This document shows positions 48,657 through 57,021 of a stretch of 64,000 nucleotides of DNA, one piece after another. The stretch is from positions 62,001-126,000 of the forward strand of contig QCKN01000001.1 in the NCBI GenBank assembly GCA_003215295.1. The letters are read 5' to 3'. The notes beneath the pieces are model-generated. The model saw nothing but the letters and a program-made list of their open reading frames with translations. It had not been told where the DNA came from and did not search any database. Position 1 is the first letter of the stretch, and every line of letters begins with the position of its first letter. The DNA comes from Prochlorococcus sp. AG-409-P03 (GTDB lineage Bacteria; Cyanobacteriota; Cyanobacteriia; PCC-6307; Cyanobiaceae). The position numbers and the translations under genes were made by a program.

Positions 48657-49742
48657 TTGCTTGGTAGGCCGTTTCTGTCTGAGCAATTGATTTGCTGCTC
48701 TGATCGAGATGAGCCATTTGTGGTTCCAGTAACGTCTGCTTCATTATTTGGGGATGGTCAGAAGGCTTTAGGAATTACACATTGCCAACCTGGTGTAGGG
48801 CTTGATTTAACGAGAGACTTGGAAATATGGACTTTTGTTGAGTTTTTAAAGAAGCCTTTAACTAGTAATAAACCTAACGATGTCAATTTAAATTTATGGA
48901 TAGATGTTGTAGCAGGAAATGGAGTAGGTAAGTTTGCTTCTACTGGGGAGATTTGTATTTCTTCTTTTGCTAATGACTTACTTTGGCTTAATCTCGGAAA
49001 GTTAGTTCCACCTGCACATTACTTAAGGCTTGAGATCGTTTTCCCTTTCGGTACAGAATTAGCGAAGCGAACTAGTAATGAAGCATTTGGAGTTGTTGAC
49101 GGCCTAGCATTAATTGGAACTCAACCTGAAACTCAATCTAGTGCTTCTCCTGACCAACTCCAACAGACTCTTGAGAGATTACGCAGCATAACTAAGGATA
49201 ATGATTCTAATCGACATTTGACTTTAGTTATAGGTGAAAATGGCTTGGAATTTGCATTAAGGTTAGGACTAAAAGATCAATCTATTATAAAGGCTGGCAA
49301 TTGGTTAGGACCGGTAATAGTTGAGGCAGCAAAGTGTGGTGTCGAAAGACTTTTATTGTTTGGTTATCATGGAAAACTAGTTAAGCTTGCGGGAAGCATA
49401 TTTCATACTCACCATCATTTAGCTGACGCTAGATTAGAGGTATTGACGGCTTTGGCTGTAAGAGAAGGCTTACCTCTGTCAGTTATTCAAGCCCTCAGTC
49501 AATCCACTTCAATGGAGGCAGCTTTAAATACGTTAGAAGAGATAGATTCTAGTTTGGCGACGAAACTTTGGTTTAGTCTCGCTAATGCAGTTGAGCATCG
49601 AACTAATTCGTATCTCAGTCGTTACGGAACTTGGTCGATGCAAATAGGTGCAACTTTGTTTGATCGTCAGCGTCGACTGCGTTGGGCAGGATCGTCAGCT
49701 CTACAACATTTGAGATTACTAGGGGTGACGCTGGATCCTTAA
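48657..49742 (+). CDS. cbiD: Cobalt-precorrin-5B C(1)-methyltransferase
   Basis: SAM-dependent methyltransferase of the anaerobic (early cobalt insertion) cobalamin pathway. From TTG 48657 the product has 361 residues with LTRDLEIWTFVEF, WIDVVAGNGVGKF, NLGKLVPPAHYLRLEIVFPFG, GLALIGTQPETQS and RLLLFGYHGKLVKLAGSIFHTH. However, the family start (here GLTLPVWVVASARAALTVLL) is encoded in the same frame just upstream, at 48603-48662. The frame is open to a TAA at 48555 without ATG, GTG or TTG. True initiation is therefore probably upstream at a rare codon such as ATC 48576. The given start is only the first conventional one. Confidence 0.85.
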   Translation: MLGRPFLSEQLICCSDRDEPFVVPVTSASLFGDGQKALGITHCQPGVGLDLTRDLEIWTFVEFLKKPLTSNKPNDVNLNLWIDVVAGNGVGKFASTGEICISSFANDLLWLNLGKLVPPAHYLRLEIVFPFGTELAKRTSNEAFGVVDGLALIGTQPETQSSASPDQLQQTLERLRSITKDNDSNRHLTLVIGENGLEFALRLGLKDQSIIKAGNWLGPVIVEAAKCGVERLLLFGYHGKLVKLAGSIFHTHHHLADARLEVLTALAVREGLPLSVIQALSQSTSMEAALNTLEEIDSSLATKLWFSLANAVEHRTNSYLSRYGTWSMQIGATLFDRQRRLRWAGSSALQHLRLLGVTLDP

Positions 49743-49800
49743 ATAAGTAGGGATATCTAGCCTCAGTACTAGCAGTTTGCTTTAACTGTATTTTCGACAT

Positions 49801-51387
49801 ATGCCTGCTTCTCAATCCGATGGTCAACGAAAGCCAGCCATTGTCATTCTTGACTTTGGATCACAGTATTCTGAGTTAATAGCGCGAAGGGTTCGAGAAA
49901 CTGAGGTTTACTCACTAGTTCAGAGTTTCCGCACTTCGGCCAGAGAGCTACGCGAGCTATCTCCAAAAGGAATCATTCTTAGTGGGGGCCCCAATTCCGT
50001 ATATGCAGATGGAGCTCCTCTTTGTGATCCGGAAATTTGGAATTTAGGTATACCTGTTCTGGGGGTTTGTTATGGCATGCAATTGATGGTTCATCAGTTG
50101 GGTGGTCAAGTGGAGTTGGCGACTGGAAAGGCTGAATATGGGAAGGCACCGCTACACGTAGATGACCCCACTGCATTGCTGACTAATGTTGCGAATGAAT
50201 CCACGATGTGGATGAGTCATGGAGATTCCGTTAATCGGTTGCCTGAGCACTTTGTGCGATTAGCACATACATCCAATTCTCCAGAAGCTGCTATTGCTGA
50301 TCATTCTAGGAAACTTTATGGGGTTCAGTTTCATCCAGAAGTTATCCATTCAACTCATGGGATGGTTATGATTAGAAATTTTGTTTATCACATTTGTGGT
50401 TGTGAAGCCAATTGGACGACAACAGCATTTATTGATGAAGCTATCGCACAAGTAAGAGATCAGGTTGGTGATAAGAGAGTTTTGCTTGCATTGTCTGGTG
50501 GGGTTGATTCATCAACACTTGCATTCTTGCTGCATAGAGCCATTGGAGATCAGTTGACATGTATGTTTATAGATCAGGGATTTATGAGAAAAGGTGAACC
50601 GGAATTTTTGATGGACTTTTTCGACAAAGAATTTCATATTAACGTTGTATATATTAATGCCCGTGAACGCTTTATAGAAAAGCTTTGTGCTATTACAGAC
50701 CCAGAAGAAAAAAGAAAGATTATTGGTAATGAATTTATTCGTGTTTTTGAGGAAGAGAGTATTCGATTAGGACCGTTTGATTACCTTGCACAAGGCACTC
50801 TTTATCCCGACGTGATTGAAAGTGCTGCAACTAATGTGGATCCGAAAAAAGGAGAGCGGGTAGCGGTGAAAATCAAAAGTCATCATAATGTTGGAGGCTT
50901 ACCAAAAGATCTACAATTTAAATTAGTTGAGCCTCTAAGACGACTTTTCAAAGACGAAGTTCGTAAGTTGGGAAGGTCTCTAGGATTACCTGAGGAAATT
51001 GTTAGGAGACACCCTTTCCCTGGACCTGGTTTGGCAATTCGTATTTTGGGGGAGGTTACTAATCAAAAACTTAATTGCTTGAGGGATGCAGATTTAATAG
51101 TTCGTGAGGAAATTCGTAATGCGGGTTTATATCATGATGTGTGGCAGGCTTTTGCTGTTTTACTTCCCGTTTGCTCGGTAGGTGTGATGGGCGATCAGCG
51201 CACATATGCCTGGCCAATTGTTTTGCGCTGTGTTTCTAGTGAGGATGGGATGACTGCTGATTGGTCACGCTTGCCTCATGAGGTTTTAGAATGTATTTCT
51301 AATCGAATAGTCAATGAGGTTAAAGAAGTTAATCGAGTGGTTTTTGATATAACTAGTAAGCCACCTGGAACCATTGAGTGGGAGTAA
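49801..51387 (+). CDS. guaA: GMP synthase (glutamine-hydrolysing)
   Basis: Converts XMP to GMP with glutamine and ATP. The 528-residue product has a class I glutamine amidotransferase domain with the nucleophile Cys90 in GVCYGMQ and the partner FHPEV, then the ATP-pyrophosphatase loop [10 protein letters not shown], and a C-terminal dimerisation domain ending in [12 protein letters not shown]. Length is standard. Last conserved gene before the putative island; the next 292 bp hold no gene but several repeats. Confidence 0.97.
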   Translation: MPASQSDGQRKPAIVILDFGSQYSELIARRVRETEVYSLVQSFRTSARELRELSPKGIILSGGPNSVYADGAPLCDPEIWNLGIPVLGVCYGMQLMVHQLGGQVELATGKAEYGKAPLHVDDPTALLTNVANESTMWMSHGDSVNRLPEHFVRLAHTSNSPEAAIADHSRKLYGVQFHPEVIHSTHGMVMIRNFVYHICGCEANWTTTAFIDEAIAQVRDQVGDKRVLLALSGGVDSSTLAFLLHRAIGDQLTCMFIDQGFMRKGEPEFLMDFFDKEFHINVVYINARERFIEKLCAITDPEEKRKIIGNEFIRVFEEESIRLGPFDYLAQGTLYPDVIESAATNVDPKKGERVAVKIKSHHNVGGLPKDLQFKLVEPLRRLFKDEVRKLGRSLGLPEEIVRRHPFPGPGLAIRILGEVTNQKLNCLRDADLIVREEIRNAGLYHDVWQAFAVLLPVCSVGVMGDQRTYAWPIVLRCVSSEDGMTADWSRLPHEVLECISNRIVNEVKEVNRVVFDITSKPPGTIEWE

Positions 51388-51425
51388 TCAAGAGAGAAGA
51401 AACCTAGTTATATCTTAAAAAAACT

Positions 51426-51507
51426 ACATCTCACGTTAATCTCACGTCAGTTTTTGATTACCTGTTTGTAAGGATTTTCACGCAAACATCTCACGTACAT
51501 CTCACGT
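51426..51507 (+). repeat. Four copies of ATCTCACGT in two pairs 60 bp apart
   Basis: ATCTCACGT occurs at 51428-51436, 51439-51447, 51488-51496 and 51499-51507. Within each pair the copies are 11 bp apart, about one helical turn, and the pairs are exactly 60 bp apart. The sequence lies between guaA and the restriction endonuclease gene. Such phased sites are typical of DNA-binding proteins that bind side by side, or of recombinase arm sites. No binding protein is known. Confidence 0.75.
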
Positions 51508-51531
51508 TGGACTATTCTGCGTCTCTACGTA

Positions 51532-51567
51532 GACATCGTATTGTATGTCGTGTCCCATATTATGGGA
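51532..51567. promoter_or_regulatory. Operator-like inverted repeats upstream of the restriction-modification genes
   Basis: GACAT (51532-51536) and ATGTC (51545-51549) form an 8-bp-spaced inverted repeat. TCCCATATTATGGGA (51553-51567) is a perfect 15-bp palindrome around one central T. Both sit 110-150 bp before the endonuclease ATG. A controller protein, or the methyltransferase itself, could bind here to delay endonuclease expression. This is inference. Confidence 0.45.
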
Positions 51568-51679
51568 TAAATAATTAAGAGAGGCGTAATTCTTGTTTTG
51601 GTTTTTATATTTTAAAAACAAATAATTTTCAGGATCTTTTAAAAATGCAAGCTAGTATCAATTTAATTGACATACTGTT

Positions 51680-52315
51680 ATGTCTCAAAAATTTGACAAT
51701 TCAGATATTAATTATGTTATTAAGACGTTAGAAAATTTTTCTGCTAAATATCCAGAGTTGATTAATCATAATTCGGATGATTTAGAAACTAGAGTCAAAA
51801 TTTCTTTCAATAAGGATATTATTCCATCAATTCCATTAACAGTTTCAGATCCTTTGGTTTCTGTAATTTTAGAGGGCTATTACAAAATAGAAAAGAAAAA
51901 TCTAGAAAAAGTTGCTTATCAGCATAAATTATCTATGGCATCTGAAAATATTGTTGGTGAGTATTTAGAGTTATATATTTCAAGTAAAACGCATAAAAAT
52001 AGAAGTTGGGTGCATTGTGTAGATAGCCTTGTAAAAGGAACAGATTTTGTCAAATATGATAATGAAGAGTGGCAATTCCTACAAATAAAAAATAGATATA
52101 ACTCTGAAAATTCTTCATCGGCACGAATAAGAAAAACTTTTAAAAAAGAGTATGGAATTGAAATCAAAAAATGGTTTAGGACTAATAGGGACGGAACAGA
52201 TAATTGGTCTGTGTTCCCAGATAAAAATTTACCTGATAAACAAGAATCTAAACTTTTCAGTGAAAAAGATTTTAGAAATTTTATTTTTTCTTACTTAAAT
52301 CATTTAAATACTTAA
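51680..52315 (+). CDS. Type II restriction endonuclease, SinI-like
   Basis: Product of 211 residues resembling the SinI family (SinI cuts G^GWCC). Shared features recalled from the family: LSMASENIVGEYLELYI, CVDSLVKGTDFV, WQFLQIKNRYNSENSSSARI and IEIKKWFRTN. The likely metal site is a PD-(D/E)XK variant with Asp122 and Gln135-Ile-Lys137. The gene lacks a Shine-Dalgarno and is AT-rich. It lies 13 bp before a cytosine-5 methyltransferase on the same strand, the expected partner. Specificity for GGWCC is a family-based inference; the window contains GGWCC sites (for example at 46 and 661), which would need methylation. Confidence 0.8.
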   Translation: MSQKFDNSDINYVIKTLENFSAKYPELINHNSDDLETRVKISFNKDIIPSIPLTVSDPLVSVILEGYYKIEKKNLEKVAYQHKLSMASENIVGEYLELYISSKTHKNRSWVHCVDSLVKGTDFVKYDNEEWQFLQIKNRYNSENSSSARIRKTFKKEYGIEIKKWFRTNRDGTDNWSVFPDKNLPDKQESKLFSEKDFRNFIFSYLNHLNT

Positions 52316-52328
52316 CTAGGATATGTAA

Positions 52329-53501
52329 ATGAATTGTTTATCCTTTTTTAGTGGATGTTTGGGGTTAGATACCGGATTAAAGCTTGCCGGCATTGATCAT
52401 TTATTATTTTGTGAAATAGATAAATTTGCTAGTAGTACTATCAAGTTAAATAATCCAGACGTCCCATTAATTCAAAATATTTTAGATTTCGATGCAGTAG
52501 AAATTAGAAAGATTGCAGGTCTTACTTCTGAAGAGAATATTGATTTAATTGTTGGTGGCCCTCCTTGTCAAGCATTTTCAACAGCAGGGAAAAGAGCAAG
52601 CTTTCAAGATCCTAGAGGTAATGTGTTTTTACATTTTATTGATATTATCTCTCAACTCAAACCAAGATATTTTGTAATTGAGAATGTAAGGGGACTATTG
52701 TCTGCTGCTCTAAGGCATAGACCTCATTCTGAAAGAGGCATTGATAAACCTCCATTAACATCAGATGAGATGCCAGGAGGTGCATTAGCAGAAATCTTAA
52801 AGGTCTTATCAAATGAGGGTTATCAAATTTCTTTTAATTTGTACAATACTGCAAATTTTGGAGTTCCTCAAAAAAGAGAAAGAGTAATAATTATTGGAAC
52901 TTTAAATAGTAGGAAAGTGCCATATCTTATACCTACTAATTCAGATAAAGAGGTTTATGGATTGCCACCATGGAAAACTTTCAGAGAAGTTGTAAGGGGT
53001 TTAAAAGAATCAGAAGCGGAATTTATCAATTTTTCAAAAAACCGAATTAAATTTTATGAGTTTTTGAAAGAAGGTCAATATTGGCGAAATTTACCTGATG
53101 AAATCAAACAAAAAGCCATGGGCAAAAGCTTATACTCTGGTGGAGGTAAAACAGGTTTTTATAGAAGAATATCTTGGGATAAACCTACTCCTACATTAGT
53201 TACTCATCCTGCAATGCCTGCTACTGATTTATGTCATCCAGATATTATTCGTCCTTTGTCAGTTCAGGAATACAAAAGGGTTCAAGAATTTCCTGATGAT
53301 TTTCTTTTATTCGGTAATACTTTGCAAAAATATAAACAATTGGGTAACGCTGTGCCAGTTGGGTTTGGAAGGTTAATTGGTAAACATATAATCCAACATT
53401 CAAAAGGTGAAGAGTTTAATCTGAACAAGTTTAAAAATTTTCCATATTCAAGGTATAAAAATACTTCAGATGAGAATTGGTATCAACTTAACAGTTCTTA
53501 G
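52329..53501 (+). CDS. DNA (cytosine-5) methyltransferase
   Basis: Modifies cytosine in the recognition site shared with the endonuclease next to it. The 390-residue product has the ordered m5C motifs: I FFSGCLGLDTGLKLAG, IV GGPPCQAFSTAGKR with catalytic Cys80, VI ENVRGLL, VIII QKRERVIIIG, IX RPLSVQEYKRVQEFPDDF and X YKQLGNAVPVGFGR. The target recognition region lies between VIII and IX (about 200-290). The start ATG at 52329 has AGGA upstream. The order is endonuclease first and methyltransferase second, which requires delayed endonuclease activity when the pair enters a new cell. Confidence 0.94.
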   Translation: MNCLSFFSGCLGLDTGLKLAGIDHLLFCEIDKFASSTIKLNNPDVPLIQNILDFDAVEIRKIAGLTSEENIDLIVGGPPCQAFSTAGKRASFQDPRGNVFLHFIDIISQLKPRYFVIENVRGLLSAALRHRPHSERGIDKPPLTSDEMPGGALAEILKVLSNEGYQISFNLYNTANFGVPQKRERVIIIGTLNSRKVPYLIPTNSDKEVYGLPPWKTFREVVRGLKESEAEFINFSKNRIKFYEFLKEGQYWRNLPDEIKQKAMGKSLYSGGGKTGFYRRISWDKPTPTLVTHPAMPATDLCHPDIIRPLSVQEYKRVQEFPDDFLLFGNTLQKYKQLGNAVPVGFGRLIGKHIIQHSKGEEFNLNKFKNFPYSRYKNTSDENWYQLNSS

Positions 53502-53683
53502 CTACCTTGAAAGCTTTTGACTGAATAACTATTCACAAAACCAACTGATCGCTAACTACACTAAACTTCATAAGAGTGCATGATGCATATTCACTGCTCT
53601 GTGAATTCTTTAACTAGGATTAATAATTGGGTCATCCACTGATTGTTCTAATATCGTATAATCATAGATTATACATTCGAGGT

Positions 53684-54508
53684 ATGCAAAATATAGATTC
53701 TTCTGTTGTTAATGACTTTGGTAATGAATGGAGTGAATATAATCAAAGTAAATCTGATTTAAATCTAGAGAAAGCATTTGAACAATATTTTTCAATTTTC
53801 CCCAAACATGTATTACATGATCAGTCTGTGGGTTTTGATGCAGGCTGTGGTAGTGGAAGATGGGCAAAATATATAGCTCCAAAAGTGAAGTACTTATATT
53901 GTTTTGACCCAAGTTCTAAAGCATTAGACATTGCCAAGCAGAACCTTTCTCAATATAAAAATTGCTTTTTTGAATGTTCATCTATTAATCAGGTTTCAAT
54001 TACTGAAAACTCCATGGATTTTGGCTATTGCTTAGGAGTTTTACATCACATTCCAGATACTAAAAGGGCCCTTTCTGCTTGTGTTTCTAAACTCAAGAAA
54101 GGCTCTCCACTGTTAGTTTATCTTTATTATAGATTTGACAATAAGCCAATTTGGTTTAAGTTTATTTGGAGATTATCAGATTCATTAAGAAAAGTTATAT
54201 CAATTCTACCTTTTTCAATTAAATTATTCATTACTAAATGCATTGCTTTAGTAGTTTATTTTCCTTTAGCAAGATTATCTTATCTTCTTGCCATCTTTGG
54301 ACTTGATGTATCCAATATCCCTTTATCGGACTATAGAAATAAGGCTTTTTATTATATGGCTACTGACTCTTTAGATAGGTTCGGAACTAGACTTGAAAAA
54401 AGGTTTACTAAAAAAGAAATTTTTTCAATGATGACTGATGCTGGATTAACTTCCATCACCTTCAGTAATCGAACTCCATTCTGGGTTGCAATAGGCTATA
54501 AAGAGTAA
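53684..54508 (+). CDS. Class I SAM-dependent methyltransferase (type 11/12)
   Basis: Small-molecule or glycan methyltransferase; the target is unknown. From ATG 53684 the product has 274 residues. The SAM motif I is GFDAGCGSGRWAKYIAPK, followed by CFDPSSKALDIAK and the motif FGYCLGVLHHIPDTKRAL with conserved histidines. The C-terminal half contains two hydrophobic stretches (about 165-210), suggesting a membrane-associated position. This type often sits in surface polysaccharide clusters, but here it stands alone after a restriction-modification pair. An in-frame TTG at 53627 gives 19 extra residues without family character. Confidence 0.82.
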   Translation: MQNIDSSVVNDFGNEWSEYNQSKSDLNLEKAFEQYFSIFPKHVLHDQSVGFDAGCGSGRWAKYIAPKVKYLYCFDPSSKALDIAKQNLSQYKNCFFECSSINQVSITENSMDFGYCLGVLHHIPDTKRALSACVSKLKKGSPLLVYLYYRFDNKPIWFKFIWRLSDSLRKVISILPFSIKLFITKCIALVVYFPLARLSYLLAIFGLDVSNIPLSDYRNKAFYYMATDSLDRFGTRLEKRFTKKEIFSMMTDAGLTSITFSNRTPFWVAIGYKE

Positions 54509-54671
54509 TCCTTCACTCATTACATGTTACTTTTGTGTAGATAGATGGCTGATTAGACCTCCAATTTTAACAATTCAGCCTAGATAATTAGAAATAGACT
54601 GCTTCTGAACTTTCTTTTACTATAATATTAGTCAATAGATTCTTTCGTTTTCGTTTTCAATCCCTTGCTTC

Positions 54672-55808
54672 TTGTTCTTGAGCGTTAGATTCCTAAGATC
54701 CCTGATACCCTTGAATCTCTTTTCTCAAAGCTATTTTCGATTCCTATCGACCGTTCAATTTAAACGGTTAATTTTTTCGTTCGCGCTTGCTTGTTCTTCT
54801 ATATTACCTTTCCCCGTTAGGGCGGAAACTTATAGATACCACTTAGATCGTGGCATCTCAATGGCAGAGAACGGAGATTTTCAACCAGCAATTTCAGAAT
54901 TTAACCAGGCTTTGCAATTAAGTCCTGATAATCCTTTGATTTACTTTAATCGAGGCACAATTAAGGGACAGGCATTAAATGATATCAATGGAGCAATCTC
55001 TGATTTTACAAAAGCTATTCAGTTGAATCCATCCTATGCAATTGCGTATAATAATCGTGGTAACGCAAGAAAACAGATTGGAGATTATTTAGGAGCTTTA
55101 TCTGATTACAAAAAAGCCTTATTTTATCAACCAAACTATGCTAGAGCACATTATAATTCAGGCGCTACAAATAATATTTTAGGTAATTATAAATTAGCTA
55201 TTAAAAGCCTTAATAAGGCAATCGAACTTAATCCCAAAAGCGTTTATTCATATCAAGATAGAGGAAATGCGTATTATCTGACCGGTAAGTATCGATTTGC
55301 TATACTTGACTATCAGAAAGTGATTGCATTAAATCCTCAAATACTCGATATTTACCATAATATCGGTAGTGCAAAGAATCAATTGGAAGACTATTCTGGT
55401 GCTATCGCTGCATTTAATAAGATAATAGAAGTATCACCAAAGGATTCAGTTGCTTATTATAATCGTGGCAGTGTGAGGAATTTTGCGTTTAATGATTGGA
55501 AGGGAGCATTAGCGGATTTTAATATGGCAATTAGTCTTGATCCTAATTATTCTCGAGCGTACAACAATCGTGGCAATATTAAAAAACAATTAGGCGATTT
55601 GACTGGAGCAATAGCAGATTTTGATCGAGCAATTAGTTTGGATCCTAATTATGCTTTAGCTTATTATAATAGAGGTATTGTACGCGAAGAATTGGGTCAG
55701 AAAGCACTAGCTTGTAGTGATTATGAAAAGGCAGCTGAGTTTGGCTCTCGCACTATTGCTATAGAAGTTATGGAAGAAAGCTCTGTATGGTGTCAACAGC
55801 AATTATAA
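54672..55808 (+). CDS. Exported TPR-repeat protein (about eight to nine repeats)
   Basis: Product of up to 378 residues. The N-terminus is long (about 50 residues) with a signal-like stretch LIFSFALACSSILPFPVRA. From residue 53 a regular array of 34-residue TPR units follows, many with NRGN or NRGT at the turn (AYNNRGNARKQIGDYLGAL, AYNNRGNIKKQLGDLTGAI). Two adjacent units, near 55540-55680, are almost identical at DNA level, so repeat expansion is recent. The start is uncertain, as the upstream codons are TTG. Such proteins are scaffolds; the partner is unknown. It closes the island. Confidence 0.82.
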   Translation: MFLSVRFLRSLIPLNLFSQSYFRFLSTVQFKRLIFSFALACSSILPFPVRAETYRYHLDRGISMAENGDFQPAISEFNQALQLSPDNPLIYFNRGTIKGQALNDINGAISDFTKAIQLNPSYAIAYNNRGNARKQIGDYLGALSDYKKALFYQPNYARAHYNSGATNNILGNYKLAIKSLNKAIELNPKSVYSYQDRGNAYYLTGKYRFAILDYQKVIALNPQILDIYHNIGSAKNQLEDYSGAIAAFNKIIEVSPKDSVAYYNRGSVRNFAFNDWKGALADFNMAISLDPNYSRAYNNRGNIKKQLGDLTGAIADFDRAISLDPNYALAYYNRGIVREELGQKALACSDYEKAAEFGSRTIAIEVMEESSVWCQQQL

Positions 55809-55993
55809 GATTACAAGCATTGAGATTCGAAGAATTCTTTAGTTCTTTTTAGAGTTAACAATTGTGTTGTTTTGGTATTTCAGGATTTCAAGAGTTGAGT
55901 AATAACTTTTTGCGCTGAAGTCTATATACTTGTCTACTAGGGCTGGTTTAAAGTAGTAATACTCGATATCCTGGGTCACTAGCATTCACTGCA

Positions 55994-56605
55994 TTGACCA
56001 TCGTCCAACAGCCTGATTCACCGCTGCATCGTCGGCTTCAGCAGGACAGTATCCAGCTTGCAGGAAAAATCATATATATCAACCCTTTTCTCTATTGGAG
56101 ACGTTTCGATAGCAATACTGATCGATGGCTTAGAGAGCCAGGACAATTGGGAGAGGAGCAAATTTGTATGAATAGAAAGAGGTTTTATCCTGAATTAGAC
56201 TGGGATGAGTTAGATCAAGAAGAAAGCCTGATAAAGGATGCCGCAGTAGAAATGTTTTTGAAGAGCCTTGAGTTGATTGGCACATTTCATCCGGAATTGA
56301 ATTCGGCTCACCTTCTTGAAGTTGAGAGAAAGATGGCAGTCACGAAAAAGCGTTCGTTTGAACGTTGGGTTGAGAAGTCATTTCGCAGACGCTTTAAACA
56401 AGAAGCCAGAGAGCGTCAGCGATTTGCGAGAGAGCGTTTTTGTAGATCTTGGATAGAGTGGCTAAGTAATGAAACGACTCATCAGGCAGTTGTTCCTTTG
56501 TTTACAGTCGTAGTGTTAGCAGGTTTTGGCGGGTGGTCATTGGGTATTGCTAATAACAGTTGCACTCCATTTGTGATGCCTGCCGAGCAAACTGGAGTGA
56601 TGTAG
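55994..56605 (+). CDS. Conserved membrane-anchored hypothetical protein of picocyanobacteria
   Basis: Product of 203 residues, starting from TTG 55994. The N-terminal half is soluble and acidic (LGEEQICMNRKRFYPELDWD), the middle is rich in arginine and lysine (about 110-150, SFERWVEKSFRRRFKQEA), and there is one hydrophobic segment at about 170-190 (AVVPLFTVVVLAGFGGWSLG). Such a layout suggests a single-pass membrane protein with a positively charged cytoplasmic face. No family name recognised. It precedes a small protein and PBP2 on the same strand, so a link to cell wall synthesis is possible but unproven. Confidence 0.8.
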   Translation: MTIVQQPDSPLHRRLQQDSIQLAGKIIYINPFLYWRRFDSNTDRWLREPGQLGEEQICMNRKRFYPELDWDELDQEESLIKDAAVEMFLKSLELIGTFHPELNSAHLLEVERKMAVTKKRSFERWVEKSFRRRFKQEARERQRFARERFCRSWIEWLSNETTHQAVVPLFTVVVLAGFGGWSLGIANNSCTPFVMPAEQTGVM

Positions 56606-56621
56606 TACATTTGCATTGGCT

Positions 56622-57014
56622 ATGGCTCAGGATCCACTGGAAAATCTTCGTCTTTCACTAATGCAGGACTTACTTCCGGTTGGGATAGCTATGTTTGAGC
56701 GTGCAAGGCGAGGCGGAGCGAGTAAAGTAGCTGAGGTTTTTACGTCATCTTCTGACCCCCTTAAAGAATTACGGCTAGAAGGGGAATCTGCTGCTAGTTC
56801 CTTACGTGAACAGCTTGATAAAGTGAGTCCTGGTTTGGGGAATCCTATTGTCTCTGTAGAGGTAGATGTTGATGAGAAAACTGATGATGATGAGATGGTT
56901 GACAAGGAAATCTTATTAAAGTTTTTAAGCAGTGTGGAAGCTCGGTTTGATGCACTAGAGAATGAGCTGGCAGATCTCAGTGATAGGACTTCATCGTCAA
57001 CAGTAGATAGCTAA
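56622..57014 (+). CDS. Conserved hypothetical protein before PBP2
   Basis: Product of 130 residues from ATG 56622 (a TTG at 56616 is also in frame). It is helical and acidic: DPLENLRLSLMQDLLPVGIA near the start and VEARFDALENELADLSDRTS, a coiled-coil, at the end, with a strongly acidic linker between (DVDEKTDDDEMVDKE). No catalytic motif. It follows the 203-residue gene by 16 bp and precedes PBP2 by 7 bp, so the three form one unit. A role as a partner of PBP2 is only suggested by this arrangement. Confidence 0.78.
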   Translation: MAQDPLENLRLSLMQDLLPVGIAMFERARRGGASKVAEVFTSSSDPLKELRLEGESAASSLREQLDKVSPGLGNPIVSVEVDVDEKTDDDEMVDKEILLKFLSSVEARFDALENELADLSDRTSSSTVDS

Positions 57015-57021
57015 TAAATTG

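Noticed and set aside
51426-51507. Possible CRISPR remnant from the ATCTCACGT repeats
   Set aside because: Repeats are 9 bp and spacing is 11 and 60 bp, unlike repeat-spacer arrays; no cas gene in the window.
51667-51672. TTGACA as the -35 box of the endonuclease gene
   Set aside because: It is only eight bases before the start codon, so the -10 would be inside the coding sequence and no fitting word is there.
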